Assembly (NCBI GenBank): GCA_964575185.1
Contig: CAZNPW010000010.1
Span: forward strand, 4,123-68,122
DNA from: CAZNPW01 sp964575185
GTDB taxonomy: Bacteria; Pseudomonadota; Alphaproteobacteria; Rhodobacterales; Rhodobacteraceae
Length of the DNA stretch: 64,000 bases
Direction of reading: 5' to 3'
Shown piece by piece: positions 1-7,105 of the stretch. How positions within the stretch are numbered: position 1 is the first letter of the stretch; each line of letters begins with the position of its first letter. The notes below the pieces were generated by a model that worked only from the letters and a program-made list of their open reading frames with translations, was not told the DNA's origin and did no database searches. Both the position numbers and the translations under genes were made by a program.

Positions 1-535
1 CGCCGAAGCCGCGCGCCTCGCTGACCGGCACCGGCAGGGCCGCGACGGTGATTCCCGCGCCGGTCGCGCGGTGATGCGCGATCAGCGGCCGGTAATCCAT
101 GCCGTAGACGTGGTCGCCCGACAGGATCACCACCTCGTCGGCACCCAGCGCGTCGATCAGGTCGGCATTGGCCGCAACCGCGGCGGCGGTGCCCGCATAG
201 CCCTCACCGGGAACCACCTCGGCCCCGTTGCGAAGGATCAGCCCGTGGCCGCGGAACGACGGCCCCCAGACCTGCGTCAGGTGCCGCGATAGCGTGCCCG
301 GCATGTATTGCGTGGCGACGAGCATGCCCGACAGCCCCGACCGCAGCGCGTTGGCGACCGAGAAATCGGCGATCCGGTGCCCGCCCGCGAAATGCAGCGC
401 AGGCTTGCACTCGGCCCGGGTCAGTTCGTGCAGGCGCGACCCCCGCCCGCCGGCCAGCAGCACGCCCAGCGTGCGGATCAGGTCCGGGAGGGGGGCATGG
501 GGCAGTTCGGACACGTGCAGGGGTGCAGACGACAT
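1..535 (-). CDS. glgC: Glucose-1-phosphate adenylyltransferase, N-terminal part (cut by window edge)
   Basis: Makes ADP-glucose from ATP and glucose-1-phosphate, the first step of bacterial glycogen synthesis, in the cytoplasm. The visible ~178 residues carry the pyrophosphorylase signature: VLLAGGRGSRLHELT near residues 20-34, then ECKPALHFAG, and the later SGDHVYGMDY. The gene runs off the left edge. I chose the ATG at 535-533 because GGAGG lies just upstream; an in-frame ATG at 547-545 has no such site. An EcfG-type promoter at 559-584 points into it, so glycogen synthesis appears to be under general stress control here. The PRC-barrel gene is divergent. Identity is confident; the C-terminal half is unseen. 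Confidence 0.9.
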   Translation of the reverse strand, partial: MSSAPLHVSELPHAPLPDLIRTLGVLLAGGRGSRLHELTRAECKPALHFAGGHRIADFSVANALRSGLSGMLVATQYMPGTLSRHLTQVWGPSFRGHGLILRNGAEVVPGEGYAGTAAAVAANADLIDALGADEVVILSGDHVYGMDYRPLIAHHRATGAGITVAALPVPVSEARGFG

Positions 536-558
536 CTGGGCCTCCATCTTGGCGGAGG

Positions 559-584
559 AACGCGGGCCAGCGCGCTTCGGTTCC
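559..584 (-). promoter_or_regulatory. EcfG-type promoter for glgC
   Basis: On the minus strand GGAAC (584-580), 17 bp, then CGTT (562-559). This fits the alphaproteobacterial EcfG consensus GGAAC-N16/17-CGTT. It ends 24 bp upstream of the glgC start and is back to back with the plus-strand promoter at 588-612. Confidence 0.75.
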
Positions 585-587
585 GCC

Positions 588-612
588 GGAACCGGTCGCG
601 AATCGCCGCGTT
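588..612 (+). promoter_or_regulatory. EcfG-type promoter for the PRC-barrel gene
   Basis: GGAAC (588-592), 16 bp, CGTT (609-612), about 50 bp before the start at 663. The two divergent -35 elements form GTTCC-GCC-GGAAC (580-592). Confidence 0.8.
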
Positions 613-662
613 CTGACGGCAAGGGCGCATCTCGGCGCCCATTCCGCATGATGGAGACCGCG

Positions 663-1568
663 ATGAAGACTCTGATGATTTCCACCGCCCTGGTCGGCGC
701 CCTCGCGCTGCCCGCCGTGGCGCAGACCCCCGACAACATGACCTTTCTGGCCGAACGCCCGCAGGGCAGCGTCGAGGCCTCGACCCTGATCGGGTCGCGG
801 ATCTACGCCTCCGCCAACACCGTCGAGGCCGACGCCTTCAACGGCGTCCAGCAGGACTGGAGCGACATCGGCGAGGTCAACGACATCGTGCTGTCGCGCG
901 ACGGCCAGGTCGAGGCCGTGCTGGTGGACGTGGGCGGTTTCCTCGGGATCGGCGAACGCCAGGTCGCGGTCGAGATGAGCGCGCTGCGCTTCGTCGCCGA
1001 TGACGCGACCGACGCCGACGACTGGTTCATCGTGATGACCGGCGACCGTGCGCTGCTCGAATCGGCGCCGGCCTGGAACGCCGCGATGTCGGGCACCGGC
1101 GCGGCCGCGACCGACGCCGCCGCCACGGGTGCCGCCGCAGGCGCGGCGGGCGCGGGCGCCGTGGCGGGTGCCGCGGGCACCGTGGGCGACCCGAACGCGG
1201 AAGTCCCGGCCGCGAACGAGGCCGTCGCCTCGGTCGACGCCGGCACGGCCAATGCGGCGATCGCGCGCGAGGGCTACGCCGCCGCCGACGCGACGCGGCT
1301 CACGTCGGAAAACCTCACCGGTGCCACGGTCTACGACTCGCAGGATGCCAGCATCGGCGAGGTGTCGGACCTCGTGCTGACCGAAGCCGGCCAGGTGTCG
1401 CAGATGATCGTGGACGTCGGCGGGTTCCTCGGCATCGGCGAGAAGCCGGTCGCGCTGGAGATGAGCCAGGTCCAGGTGCTCCAGGCCGATGGCGGCGGCG
1501 AACTGCGCGTCTACGTCCCGATGACGCGCGAACAGCTCGAGGCGCTGCCCTCGGCGGCCGAAGGCTGA
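663..1568 (+). CDS. Exported protein with two PRC-barrel domains
   Basis: A 301-residue protein of unknown precise role. It has a Sec signal peptide (about residues 1-21, ending PAVAQ), then two PRC-barrel repeats of near-identical logic. Each contains DIGEV/SIGEV followed by V(D/I)VGGFLGIGE and a VA(V/L)EMS strand, at roughly residues 38-125 and 215-290. An Ala/Gly/Thr-rich linker joins them. PRC-barrel proteins of this exported type are common in stress regulons of alphaproteobacteria, but their ligand is not known. The ATG at 663 is preceded by GGAG; an in-frame ATG pair lies at 648-653. It is preceded by an EcfG promoter and followed by a strong terminator. Confidence 0.85.
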   Translation: MKTLMISTALVGALALPAVAQTPDNMTFLAERPQGSVEASTLIGSRIYASANTVEADAFNGVQQDWSDIGEVNDIVLSRDGQVEAVLVDVGGFLGIGERQVAVEMSALRFVADDATDADDWFIVMTGDRALLESAPAWNAAMSGTGAAATDAAATGAAAGAAGAGAVAGAAGTVGDPNAEVPAANEAVASVDAGTANAAIAREGYAAADATRLTSENLTGATVYDSQDASIGEVSDLVLTEAGQVSQMIVDVGGFLGIGEKPVALEMSQVQVLQADGGGELRVYVPMTREQLEALPSAAEG

Positions 1569-1590
1569 TCCGTTCCGCAGCGTGACGCGG

Positions 1591-1625
1591 CCCGCCATGC
1601 CCGACCGGCATGGCGGGCTTTTTCA
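1591..1625 (+). terminator. Rho-independent terminator of the PRC-barrel gene
   Basis: CCCGCCATGCC (1591-1601) pairs with GGCATGGCGGG (1608-1618) across a 6-nt loop, followed by CTTTTTC. Confidence 0.9.
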
Positions 1626-1659
1626 TGCCTGTCGGCAAGACGTTGATGCGACAGCAGAA

Positions 1660-1733
1660 AGGGCCGCAGGCGTGTGCCTGCGGCCACCGGCACGAAAGGA
1701 AAGGGCCGCAGGCGTCTGCCTGCGGCCCTTGGT
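1660..1733 (-). terminator. Two near-identical hairpins, probable tandem terminators of the DUF1328 gene
   Basis: Two copies of one hairpin. GCCGCAGGC...GCCTGCGGC spans 1664-1684, with a longer version at 1704-1732. The copies differ mainly in the loop and outer pairs. Read on the minus strand each is followed by CCTTTC, so they can end transcription coming from the DUF1328 gene. Confidence 0.6.
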
Positions 1734-1772
1734 GCGGTGTCGTCCCGTCGCGGGGAACGGCACGGTCCAGGG

Positions 1773-1946
1773 TCAGACCGGGGGACGGCCCCGCACCGCC
1801 CGGGCGATCATCGCGATGACGAACAGCACGATGAACACGAAGAAGAGGATCTGCGCGATCCCGGCCGAGGCCCCGGCGATACCGCCGAAGCCCAGCGCGG
1901 CCGCGATCAGCGCGACGACCAGAAAGGTCAGTGCCCAGCCAAGCAT
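1773..1946 (-). CDS. DUF1328 (UPF0391) small membrane protein
   Basis: A 57-residue, two-helix inner-membrane peptide starting MLGWALTFLVVALIAAALGF. It has the Gly-rich GGIAGASAGIAQ turn and a second hydrophobic segment ending in a basic tail, which is the DUF1328/YtjA pattern. Function is unknown; these proteins are recurrent members of stress and envelope-stress regulons. AAAGGAG sits 6 nt before the ATG. An EcfG promoter at 1998-2023 lies just upstream, shared back to back with the DUF2383 gene. Confidence 0.88.
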   Translation of the reverse strand: MLGWALTFLVVALIAAALGFGGIAGASAGIAQILFFVFIVLFVIAMIARAVRGRPPV

Positions 1947-1997
1947 GATTGCTCCTTTACTTGCGAAAGTCGGGGCCCGCGGCCCCGTTGCAGGTCA

Positions 1998-2023
1998 AAC
2001 GCCGCAGCCCGGCCGCCGGTTCC
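1998..2023 (-). promoter_or_regulatory. EcfG-type promoter for the DUF1328 gene
   Basis: Minus strand GGAAC (2023-2019), 17 bp, CGTT (2001-1998), about 50 bp before the start codon at 1946. Confidence 0.8.
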
Positions 2024-2029
2024 GGCACC

Positions 2030-2055
2030 GGAACCGGCACCGGGCGGGGCACGTT
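2030..2055 (+). promoter_or_regulatory. EcfG-type promoter for the DUF2383 gene
   Basis: GGAAC (2030-2034), 17 bp, CGTT (2052-2055), about 30 bp before the GTG at 2087. It forms a mirror pair with the minus-strand promoter: GTTCC-GGCACC-GGAAC. Confidence 0.8.
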
Positions 2056-2086
2056 TGCCTGCGACATCCGCACAAAGGAGCGATCC

Positions 2087-2587
2087 GTGAACTCGATCCC
2101 CCCCGCCACGCCCCCCGTTACCCCCGCCGCCGGCTCCGCCGCCCCGCAGGGTGACGGTCGGGACAGGAACGACATCAACTGGGACAGCGTCGCCAAGGCG
2201 CACGTCCGCACCGTCGACGCGCTGGCCGGTTTCGACAAGATGGTCGAGAAGGCCGAGCCGCGCTTCCGCCCGGTCGCCGAACGCTTCCAGACGCTGCACC
2301 GCCGCCACGCCGGCGAACTCGCGCGGATCCTGGCCGACGCCGGGCAGGCGGTGGAGGCCGAGGGGTCGTTCATGGGCACCGTCAACCGGGCCGTCGTGGC
2401 CACGCGCGCCGTGTTCGACGAGGTCGACGAGGACGTGATGGACGAGGTCCGGCGCGGCGAGCAGAACGTCGTGCGCGCCTTCGAGGAGGCGCTGGACCAG
2501 CCGCTGGCACCCGCCCCGCGCGAAGCGGTTTCGCGGATGCTGGCCGAGCTGAACGACCTGATCGCGGAAACGCGCCACCTCGACTGA
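2087..2587 (+). CDS. DUF2383-type (PA2169-like) four-helix-bundle stress protein
   Basis: A 166-residue, soluble, mostly helical protein. After a Pro/Ala-rich start the helices run DINWDSVAKAHVRTVDALAGF, then RFQTLHRRHAGELARILADAG, then a third segment with EDVMDEVRRGEQNVVRAFEEAL. This is the ferritin-like helical pattern of DUF2383. His residues are present, but no complete di-iron motif is obvious, so metal binding is unproven. The GTG start is preceded by AAAGGAG. It sits under an EcfG promoter in the stress island. Its end faces csbD across a repeat array. Confidence 0.75.
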   Translation: MNSIPPATPPVTPAAGSAAPQGDGRDRNDINWDSVAKAHVRTVDALAGFDKMVEKAEPRFRPVAERFQTLHRRHAGELARILADAGQAVEAEGSFMGTVNRAVVATRAVFDEVDEDVMDEVRRGEQNVVRAFEEALDQPLAPAPREAVSRMLAELNDLIAETRHLD

Positions 2588-2600
2588 CCGCCGGAAAGAA

Positions 2601-2675
2601 GTGCGATATCGTATCAACTGGTGCGATATCGTACTAGATGGTGCGATATCGTACTATCCGGTACGATATCGCACC
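2601..2675. repeat. Array of four CGATATCG palindromes at exact 20-bp spacing
   Basis: GTGCGATATCGTA starts at 2601, 2621 and 2641. A fourth copy, inverted (GTACGATATCGCAC), starts at 2661. The CGATATCG cores begin at 2604, 2624, 2644 and 2664, exactly two helical turns apart. The last two copies form a perfect 15-bp stem (2640-2654 with 2661-2675) with a 6-nt loop. The array lies between the 3' ends of two converging genes, so it is not a normal promoter operator. Its function is not known. Confidence 0.85.
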
Positions 2676-2700
2676 ACTTTAGTGCCGTTCCGGAAAGCGA

Positions 2701-2726
2701 AAGGCCCCCGCCGCGGCGGGGGCCTT
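2701..2726. terminator. Bidirectional hairpin between DUF2383 gene and csbD
   Basis: AAGGCCCCCGCC (2701-2712) pairs with GGCGGGGGCCTT (2715-2726), a near-continuous palindrome placed between converging genes. T-rich tails are weak on both sides. Confidence 0.65.
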
Positions 2727-2745
2727 CGTCATGTCCGGATGCGCA

Positions 2746-2943
2746 TCAGAGGGTGCGGAACCAGTCGTCCACCTCGCGCTCGGCCTCGTCCTTGGCGCGG
2801 CCGTATCGCTTCTGGATCAGCCCCGCGATCTCGTCGCGCTTGCCGTTGATCCGGCTCCAGTCGTCGCCCGAGATGTCGGCCCAGCGCTGCTTGGCGCGGC
2901 CCTTCATCTCGGTCCAGGTGCCTTCGACGGTGTCCCAGTTCAT
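2746..2943 (-). CDS. CsbD family stress protein
   Basis: A 65-residue, charged, soluble protein opening MNWDTVEGTWTEMKG and continuing RAKQRWADISGDDWSRINGKRDEI, then a helical tail. This is the complete CsbD fold pattern and normal length. CsbD is a marker of sigma-B in Bacillus and of EcfG regulons in alphaproteobacteria; its molecular role is unknown. AGGAGGAC precedes the ATG. Its EcfG promoter (2977-3002) overlaps the 3' end of the upstream phospholipase gene, so csbD can be made separately from that operon. Confidence 0.92.
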   Translation of the reverse strand: MNWDTVEGTWTEMKGRAKQRWADISGDDWSRINGKRDEIAGLIQKRYGRAKDEAEREVDDWFRTL

Positions 2944-2976
2944 GGTCGTCCTCCTGAAAGGGTCTCATGGCATCAG

Positions 2977-3002
2977 AACGCAGCGGGCTTCAGACAAGTT
3001 CC
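2977..3002 (-). promoter_or_regulatory. EcfG-type promoter for csbD, inside the end of the phospholipase gene
   Basis: Minus strand GGAAC (3002-2998), 17 bp, CGTT (2980-2977). The -35 lies within the last codons of the phospholipase D gene. Confidence 0.8.
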
Positions 3003-4543
3003 TCGGGCAGCAGCGGAACGCGGCGGCCGTCGCGTTCGGCGGCGCGGATGCTGTAGGGCAGCAGGAACCCCTCGCGCAGCGCGGGCGTCCGGCGGGCGTT
3101 CTTCACCGCCAGGGCGCGCCACAGGGCGACGGCGCGGTCGGGGGTGAGAAGGCCGGGGGAGGGCGAGGGCGGCAGCCAGTGCGACATCACCCGCGTCCGC
3201 AGGGCGGTGACGGTGGCGGGGTCGGTCAGCTCCACCCCCGCCTCGGTGTCCCAGCGCAGCGAGCGGCCGTTCAGGTTGGCCGACGACACGATCGCGGCCG
3301 CATCGTCGAAGATCGAGACCTTGGCGTGGACGTAGATGATCGGCGCGCCGTGCAGGAAGTCGCGTCCGTGGGGCCGCAGGCGTTCGCGCCAGCGGCGGCG
3401 CTGGGCGGGGCCGCCGATGAACACCCGCGGCCCGAAGGCACGGGTCAGGATGCGCAGGCAGCCCGCCTGCACCCATTCGCCGCCGCGCACGTCGAGACCC
3501 GGGCGCTTCGAGAACGCGAGGTCGTCGGGCGCGCCGGGCAGGATCAGGATCAGGGTGAGGTCGGGGTTGGCCTTCGCCGCCCGCGCCAGCGCCTCGGCCA
3601 GCCCGCGGTCGCGGAAATACTGCGTTTCCAGGTAGATGAGCCGCCGCGCCGCCGCGATGCGGGCCATGTGCGCGGCGCGCAGTTCGGCCAGCACCGGCTC
3701 GGGCCCCAGGTGCAGCGGCTGCCATTTGCGCTTGCGCGAGATGGTGCGCAGCACGCCCGCCTGCGGCGGCGGGGCACGGCGGCCCTCGATCGTGCCGAGG
3801 AAGCTGTCGAGGTGCTGCCCCGCGGCCTCGGCCATCGCGCCGCCGTCGATCAGGAGCTGCACGTCGTGCCAGGTGTCGTGCGCCGCCTGATCGTGCGCGG
3901 GGCTGTCGTAGCGCCGTTCGTCGAGGTCGAGCCCGCCGATATACAGCCAGCGCCGGTCGACCAGGCACAGCTTCTGGTGGTGCGTGCCGGGGAACAGCCG
4001 CGGGATCGGCCAGCGCCGGGGCCGCACGGTGCCGTCGGGGCGGAAGCGCATCCGGCGCGCGACCCCGGGCATCTCGCGCAGGGCCGCCTCGCGCACGGCA
4101 GGGGCCAAGGTGTTCAGCCAGCGCGCGGTCTTGCGGAGGCGCAGATGGATCACCGGCCAAAAGGCGAGCCGCGGCAGCAGCCCCGTCTCGCTCGCGTGCA
4201 TCGCGGGCACGATCCGCAGGCGGTCGTGCGCCCCGGCGATCTCGGCCGCGGCGTGGAACATCCGCACGGTGCGCCAGGTGGCGCGGTGCATCTCGGCCCG
4301 CATCACCGGATCGAGGTCGCTGACGACGAAGCTCAGCCGCACCCCGCGTGCCAGCGTGTGCTCCACGAGGTCGAACCAGGTCCGGCCGACGGCGCGGGCC
4401 TCGGGCGACCGCAGCCGCGTCGTCAGGTCGAAGACGAGGAAGCTCGCGTCGATCCGGTCCTGCGCGGCAAGGAACAGCCGCTCCAGCTCGGGGTAGGCTT
4501 CCGAGGCGGTCAGCAGGAAGCGGATGTCGCCGGGCGGGGTCAT
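2990..4543 (-). CDS. Phospholipase D family protein (two HKD motifs)
   Basis: A 517-residue member of the phospholipase D/cardiolipin synthase superfamily, acting on phosphodiester bonds of phospholipids. Both catalytic motifs are present: THHQKLCLVD near residue 190 and YVHAKVSIFDD near residue 400. There is no signal peptide and no membrane helix, which suggests a soluble or peripheral enzyme. The start codon abuts the kinase stop codon, so it is the last gene of the nepR-ecfG-kinase operon and is probably induced by EcfG. Substrate cannot be told from sequence; hydrolase and transferase are both possible. Confidence 0.85.
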   Translation of the reverse strand: MTPPGDIRFLLTASEAYPELERLFLAAQDRIDASFLVFDLTTRLRSPEARAVGRTWFDLVEHTLARGVRLSFVVSDLDPVMRAEMHRATWRTVRMFHAAAEIAGAHDRLRIVPAMHASETGLLPRLAFWPVIHLRLRKTARWLNTLAPAVREAALREMPGVARRMRFRPDGTVRPRRWPIPRLFPGTHHQKLCLVDRRWLYIGGLDLDERRYDSPAHDQAAHDTWHDVQLLIDGGAMAEAAGQHLDSFLGTIEGRRAPPPQAGVLRTISRKRKWQPLHLGPEPVLAELRAAHMARIAAARRLIYLETQYFRDRGLAEALARAAKANPDLTLILILPGAPDDLAFSKRPGLDVRGGEWVQAGCLRILTRAFGPRVFIGGPAQRRRWRERLRPHGRDFLHGAPIIYVHAKVSIFDDAAAIVSSANLNGRSLRWDTEAGVELTDPATVTALRTRVMSHWLPPSPSPGLLTPDRAVALWRALAVKNARRTPALREGFLLPYSIRAAERDGRRVPLLPEELV

Positions 4544-6292
4544 TCAGGCGGCGACGGAGGCCCGCTGCTCGGCCTCGCTGAGCGCGCCGACCGGGAAGGT
4601 CACGGACACGCGGTAATGTTCGGCGTCCTCGCCCGCGATCAGATTGCCGGTCAGTTGCGTGGCGAAGGCCGCCAGAAGCTGGCCGCCGAGGCCGGTGCTG
4701 TCGGGGGCCACGGTGCGGTCTGCGGCCGGCGCGGGCGTCGGGTTCTCGACCAGCAGGCGCGCGGCCCCGTCCACCTCGCGCACGAGCGAGACGGTGACGG
4801 TCGCGCCTGCCGCGGCGCGGCCGACGTGCTTGAACACGTTGGTCAGCGCCTCGGTCAGGAGCAGCGCGAGCGGCACCGCCTGGTCGGGGGTCAGCCGGAT
4901 CGGGTCGAAGGACGTCACCACCCGCACCGTCCGCCCCGGCACCGTCGCCATGCGTTCGAGCTGGCCCACGATCCGCGACAGAAGCTCGTCGGCGCGCACG
5001 TCGGCGAGGCCGGTCGTCTGGTAAAGCTCGCGGTGGACGGTGGCGAGGCTCATCACCCGGTCGTGCAGGCCCTTGAGGAGGACCTTGCTTTCGTCGGAGT
5101 GGGCCTTGCGCATCTGGATGTTCATGATCGAGGCGATCAGTTGCAGGTTGTTCTTCACGCGGTGATGAACCTCGCGCAACAGGACCTCTTTCTGGTGGAT
5201 CGTGTCCTCGAGCTCGGCCTCGTCGTGCAGGATGGCGGTGACCATGCGTTCGTAGGCGTCGCCCACGTCGCGGAGTTCGGACGGCGCGGTGCGCAGCGGC
5301 GGCAGTTCGACCGTGCGGGCGCCCGAGGCGAAGCGGATGATCGACCGGCGCAGCGAGCGGATGTGGCGCAGCACCTGGTATTCGGCGGCGAGCCAGGCGA
5401 CGAGCAGGCTTGCGACCCACATCGCGACCGGAAAGCCCCAGGCCGGCAGCGCCCCGCCGAGGAAGGCGCCGACGGTGGGCGGCGTCCAGGAGGACAGGAT
5501 GTAAAGCTCGTTGTCGACCATCGGCACCACGGCGAAGCTGCGCTGTTCGCCCGACGGCGTGGTGTCGCGGAAGGTGACGGCGCCCTTGCCGACGAAGTCG
5601 GTGAGACGGTTGTTCGCGGGCAGCCTTTCGGCCACCGTGTCGAGCCCGTAGAGCGCCGTGAGGACCGTCCCCTGGCCGTCGAAGGTGACGAGCGCCTCGG
5701 GCGAGGACCCGGCCCCTGCGGGCCGGTCCGGCATCGGGTCCACGGTGCGGTGCGGCAGCGAGAGCGACACGAAGCCGAGCAGCGTGCCGTCGGCGGCACG
5801 GACGGGTTCGGAGAAGATCAGCACCGATTCGCCGCTGATCTCGCCCCGGCGGTTCACCGTCATGGCCGACCGCGGATTGGCCAGCAGGTCCATCCGCTCG
5901 GGCGTGTCGGCGAACTGGTGCGGCGCGCCGTTGGAGGCGCAGGTCATGAAGCCGTCGACCGGGATGAACCCGACGAAGGTGGACCCGAGGTTGCTGTCGC
6001 GGACGCCGCGCATCACGCGGCTGCAGGCGGCGTCGTCGCCCATCAGCGCGGGCACCGCCACGGCCAGCGCCGCGGCGGACCCCCGGGCGCGCTTGATCGC
6101 CTCGATCTGCAGGGAGGCGACCATCAGCGTCTCGCCGAACAGCGCCGCCTCGGCGCGGGCGCGGGCCTCGGTCTCTACCCGCGTGGCCTGGACGTAGGAC
6201 AAGAGCGCCAGCGGCAGGAGCGCGATGCCCATCGAGGCCATGAGGCGAAAGCCGAGCCGCCCGGGCAGGGGCCCCTGGGTCCGGTCGGGCAT
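4544..6292 (-). CDS. HisKA_2-type sensor histidine kinase of the general stress response
   Basis: A 582-residue inner-membrane kinase. A first helix (about 15-35) and a second (about 280-303) bracket a ~245-residue periplasmic sensor region. A HAMP-like stretch follows, then the HisKA_2 dimerisation box with EVHHRVKNNLQL (phospho-acceptor His about 376) and a short HATPase domain with EALTNVFKH. This kinase class phosphorylates PhyR. The gene follows ecfG with a 3-bp gap and shares its EcfG promoter. The periplasmic part has two cysteines (about 90 and 118) that could form a disulfide or sense redox state; this is inference. The ligand is unknown. Confidence 0.88.
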   Translation of the reverse strand: MPDRTQGPLPGRLGFRLMASMGIALLPLALLSYVQATRVETEARARAEAALFGETLMVASLQIEAIKRARGSAAALAVAVPALMGDDAACSRVMRGVRDSNLGSTFVGFIPVDGFMTCASNGAPHQFADTPERMDLLANPRSAMTVNRRGEISGESVLIFSEPVRAADGTLLGFVSLSLPHRTVDPMPDRPAGAGSSPEALVTFDGQGTVLTALYGLDTVAERLPANNRLTDFVGKGAVTFRDTTPSGEQRSFAVVPMVDNELYILSSWTPPTVGAFLGGALPAWGFPVAMWVASLLVAWLAAEYQVLRHIRSLRRSIIRFASGARTVELPPLRTAPSELRDVGDAYERMVTAILHDEAELEDTIHQKEVLLREVHHRVKNNLQLIASIMNIQMRKAHSDESKVLLKGLHDRVMSLATVHRELYQTTGLADVRADELLSRIVGQLERMATVPGRTVRVVTSFDPIRLTPDQAVPLALLLTEALTNVFKHVGRAAAGATVTVSLVREVDGAARLLVENPTPAPAADRTVAPDSTGLGGQLLAAFATQLTGNLIAGEDAEHYRVSVTFPVGALSEAEQRASVAA

Positions 6293-6295
6293 GCC

Positions 6296-6856
6296 CTAGC
6301 GCGCCGCCACCGCGGCACCGCTGACGACCGCCATCATGACCGAATCCTGCGGCAGCACGTCGTCGCCCGACCCCTTCAACCCCAGCATCTCGGACAGCCG
6401 TGCCCGGGCGCGGTTGGTGCGGCTTTTCACCGTGCCGACCGCGACGCCCATGACCTCGGCCGCCTCCTCGCAGGAATAGCCGTTGGCACCGACCAGGATC
6501 AGCACCTCGCGGTGTTCGGGCGACAGCCGGTCGAAGGCGGCGCGGAAGTCGGTCATGGCGAGACGGCCGTCGTGGTCGGGGCGGACCGAGAGGGTGGCCG
6601 CGTGGAGGCCGTCGGGGTCCGACACCTCGCGCACCGCCTTGCGGCGGTCGGAGTAGAAGGTGTTGCGCAGGATCGTGAAGAGCCAGGCCTTCAGGTCGGT
6701 GCCCGCGGTGAAGCGGTCGATGTGGGTCCAGGCCTTGACGATGGTGTCCTGCACTAGGTCGTCGGCCGCGGCCCCGTTGCGCGTCAGCGACAGCGCGAAG
6801 GCCCGCATCGCGGGGATGTGCAGGACGATCTCGTCCCGCGGGGATGCAGGTGTCAT
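6296..6856 (-). CDS. ecfG: General stress sigma factor EcfG
   Basis: A 186-residue ECF sigma factor that directs RNA polymerase to GGAAC-N16/17-CGTT promoters. Sigma region 2 spans about 10-75 (DDLVQDTIVKAW, WLFTILRNTFYSD) and region 4 about 105-160 (LSPEHREVLILVGANGYS, then a helix-turn-helix with GVAVGTVKSR). A ~25-residue tail follows. It overlaps nepR by 4 bp (ATGA), which couples sigma to anti-sigma translation. Together with phyR and the kinase this is the standard GSR locus. The promoter in front of nepR matches EcfG's own consensus, so it is auto-activated. Confidence 0.95.
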   Translation of the reverse strand: MTPASPRDEIVLHIPAMRAFALSLTRNGAAADDLVQDTIVKAWTHIDRFTAGTDLKAWLFTILRNTFYSDRRKAVREVSDPDGLHAATLSVRPDHDGRLAMTDFRAAFDRLSPEHREVLILVGANGYSCEEAAEVMGVAVGTVKSRTNRARARLSEMLGLKGSGDDVLPQDSVMMAVVSGAAVAAR

Positions 6857-7032
6857 GCCCCGCCGCCCTCTTTCTCGCGCAAGGCGGCAAGAAGCTGCTG
6901 GAACCGGTCCGGCACCGGCTCCGACAGCGTTTCCTGGTAGACGCGCTTGAGATTCTCGTCGATCTCATGCGCGACGGCGGGCTTGAGCGGCCCGCCATGG
7001 ACGGTCCGATCCCCCGTCGGTTTTTTCTGCAT
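6853..7032 (-). CDS. nepR: Anti-sigma factor NepR
   Basis: A 59-residue anti-sigma factor that holds EcfG inactive and is itself captured by phosphorylated PhyR. The NepR core is clear: IDENLKRVYQETLSEPVPDR followed by FQQLLAALREKE, the two helices that wrap sigma or PhyR. The N-terminus is short, basic and disordered. I take ATG at 7032; an in-frame GTG at 7044 would add four residues, and neither has an ideal ribosome site. It is first in the operon nepR-ecfG-kinase-phospholipase. Confidence 0.93.
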   Translation of the reverse strand: MQKKPTGDRTVHGGPLKPAVAHEIDENLKRVYQETLSEPVPDRFQQLLAALREKEGGGA

Positions 7033-7080
7033 TCCCGCCGACACCCTGCTTTACCCCGTGCTAAATCCACCCAGCAATCG

Positions 7081-7105
7081 GGAACCAACGCGCGACTGCC
7101 GCGTT
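7081..7105 (+). promoter_or_regulatory. EcfG-type promoter for phyR (half of a palindromic divergent promoter)
   Basis: GGAAC (7081-7085), 16 bp, CGTT (7102-7105). It interlocks with the minus-strand promoter at 7087-7111, so GGAACCAACG at 7081 mirrors CGTTGGTTCC ending at 7111. Confidence 0.85.

Noticed and set aside
3016..3040. GGAAC...CGTT inside the phospholipase gene
   Set aside because: Spacer is 13 bp and the site points into the coding strand's antisense.
2621..6757. Long open frame (1378 codons) on the plus strand
   Set aside because: Antisense to phospholipase, kinase and ecfG, which have clear motifs; Arg/Gly/His-rich composition typical of GC-rich shadow frames.
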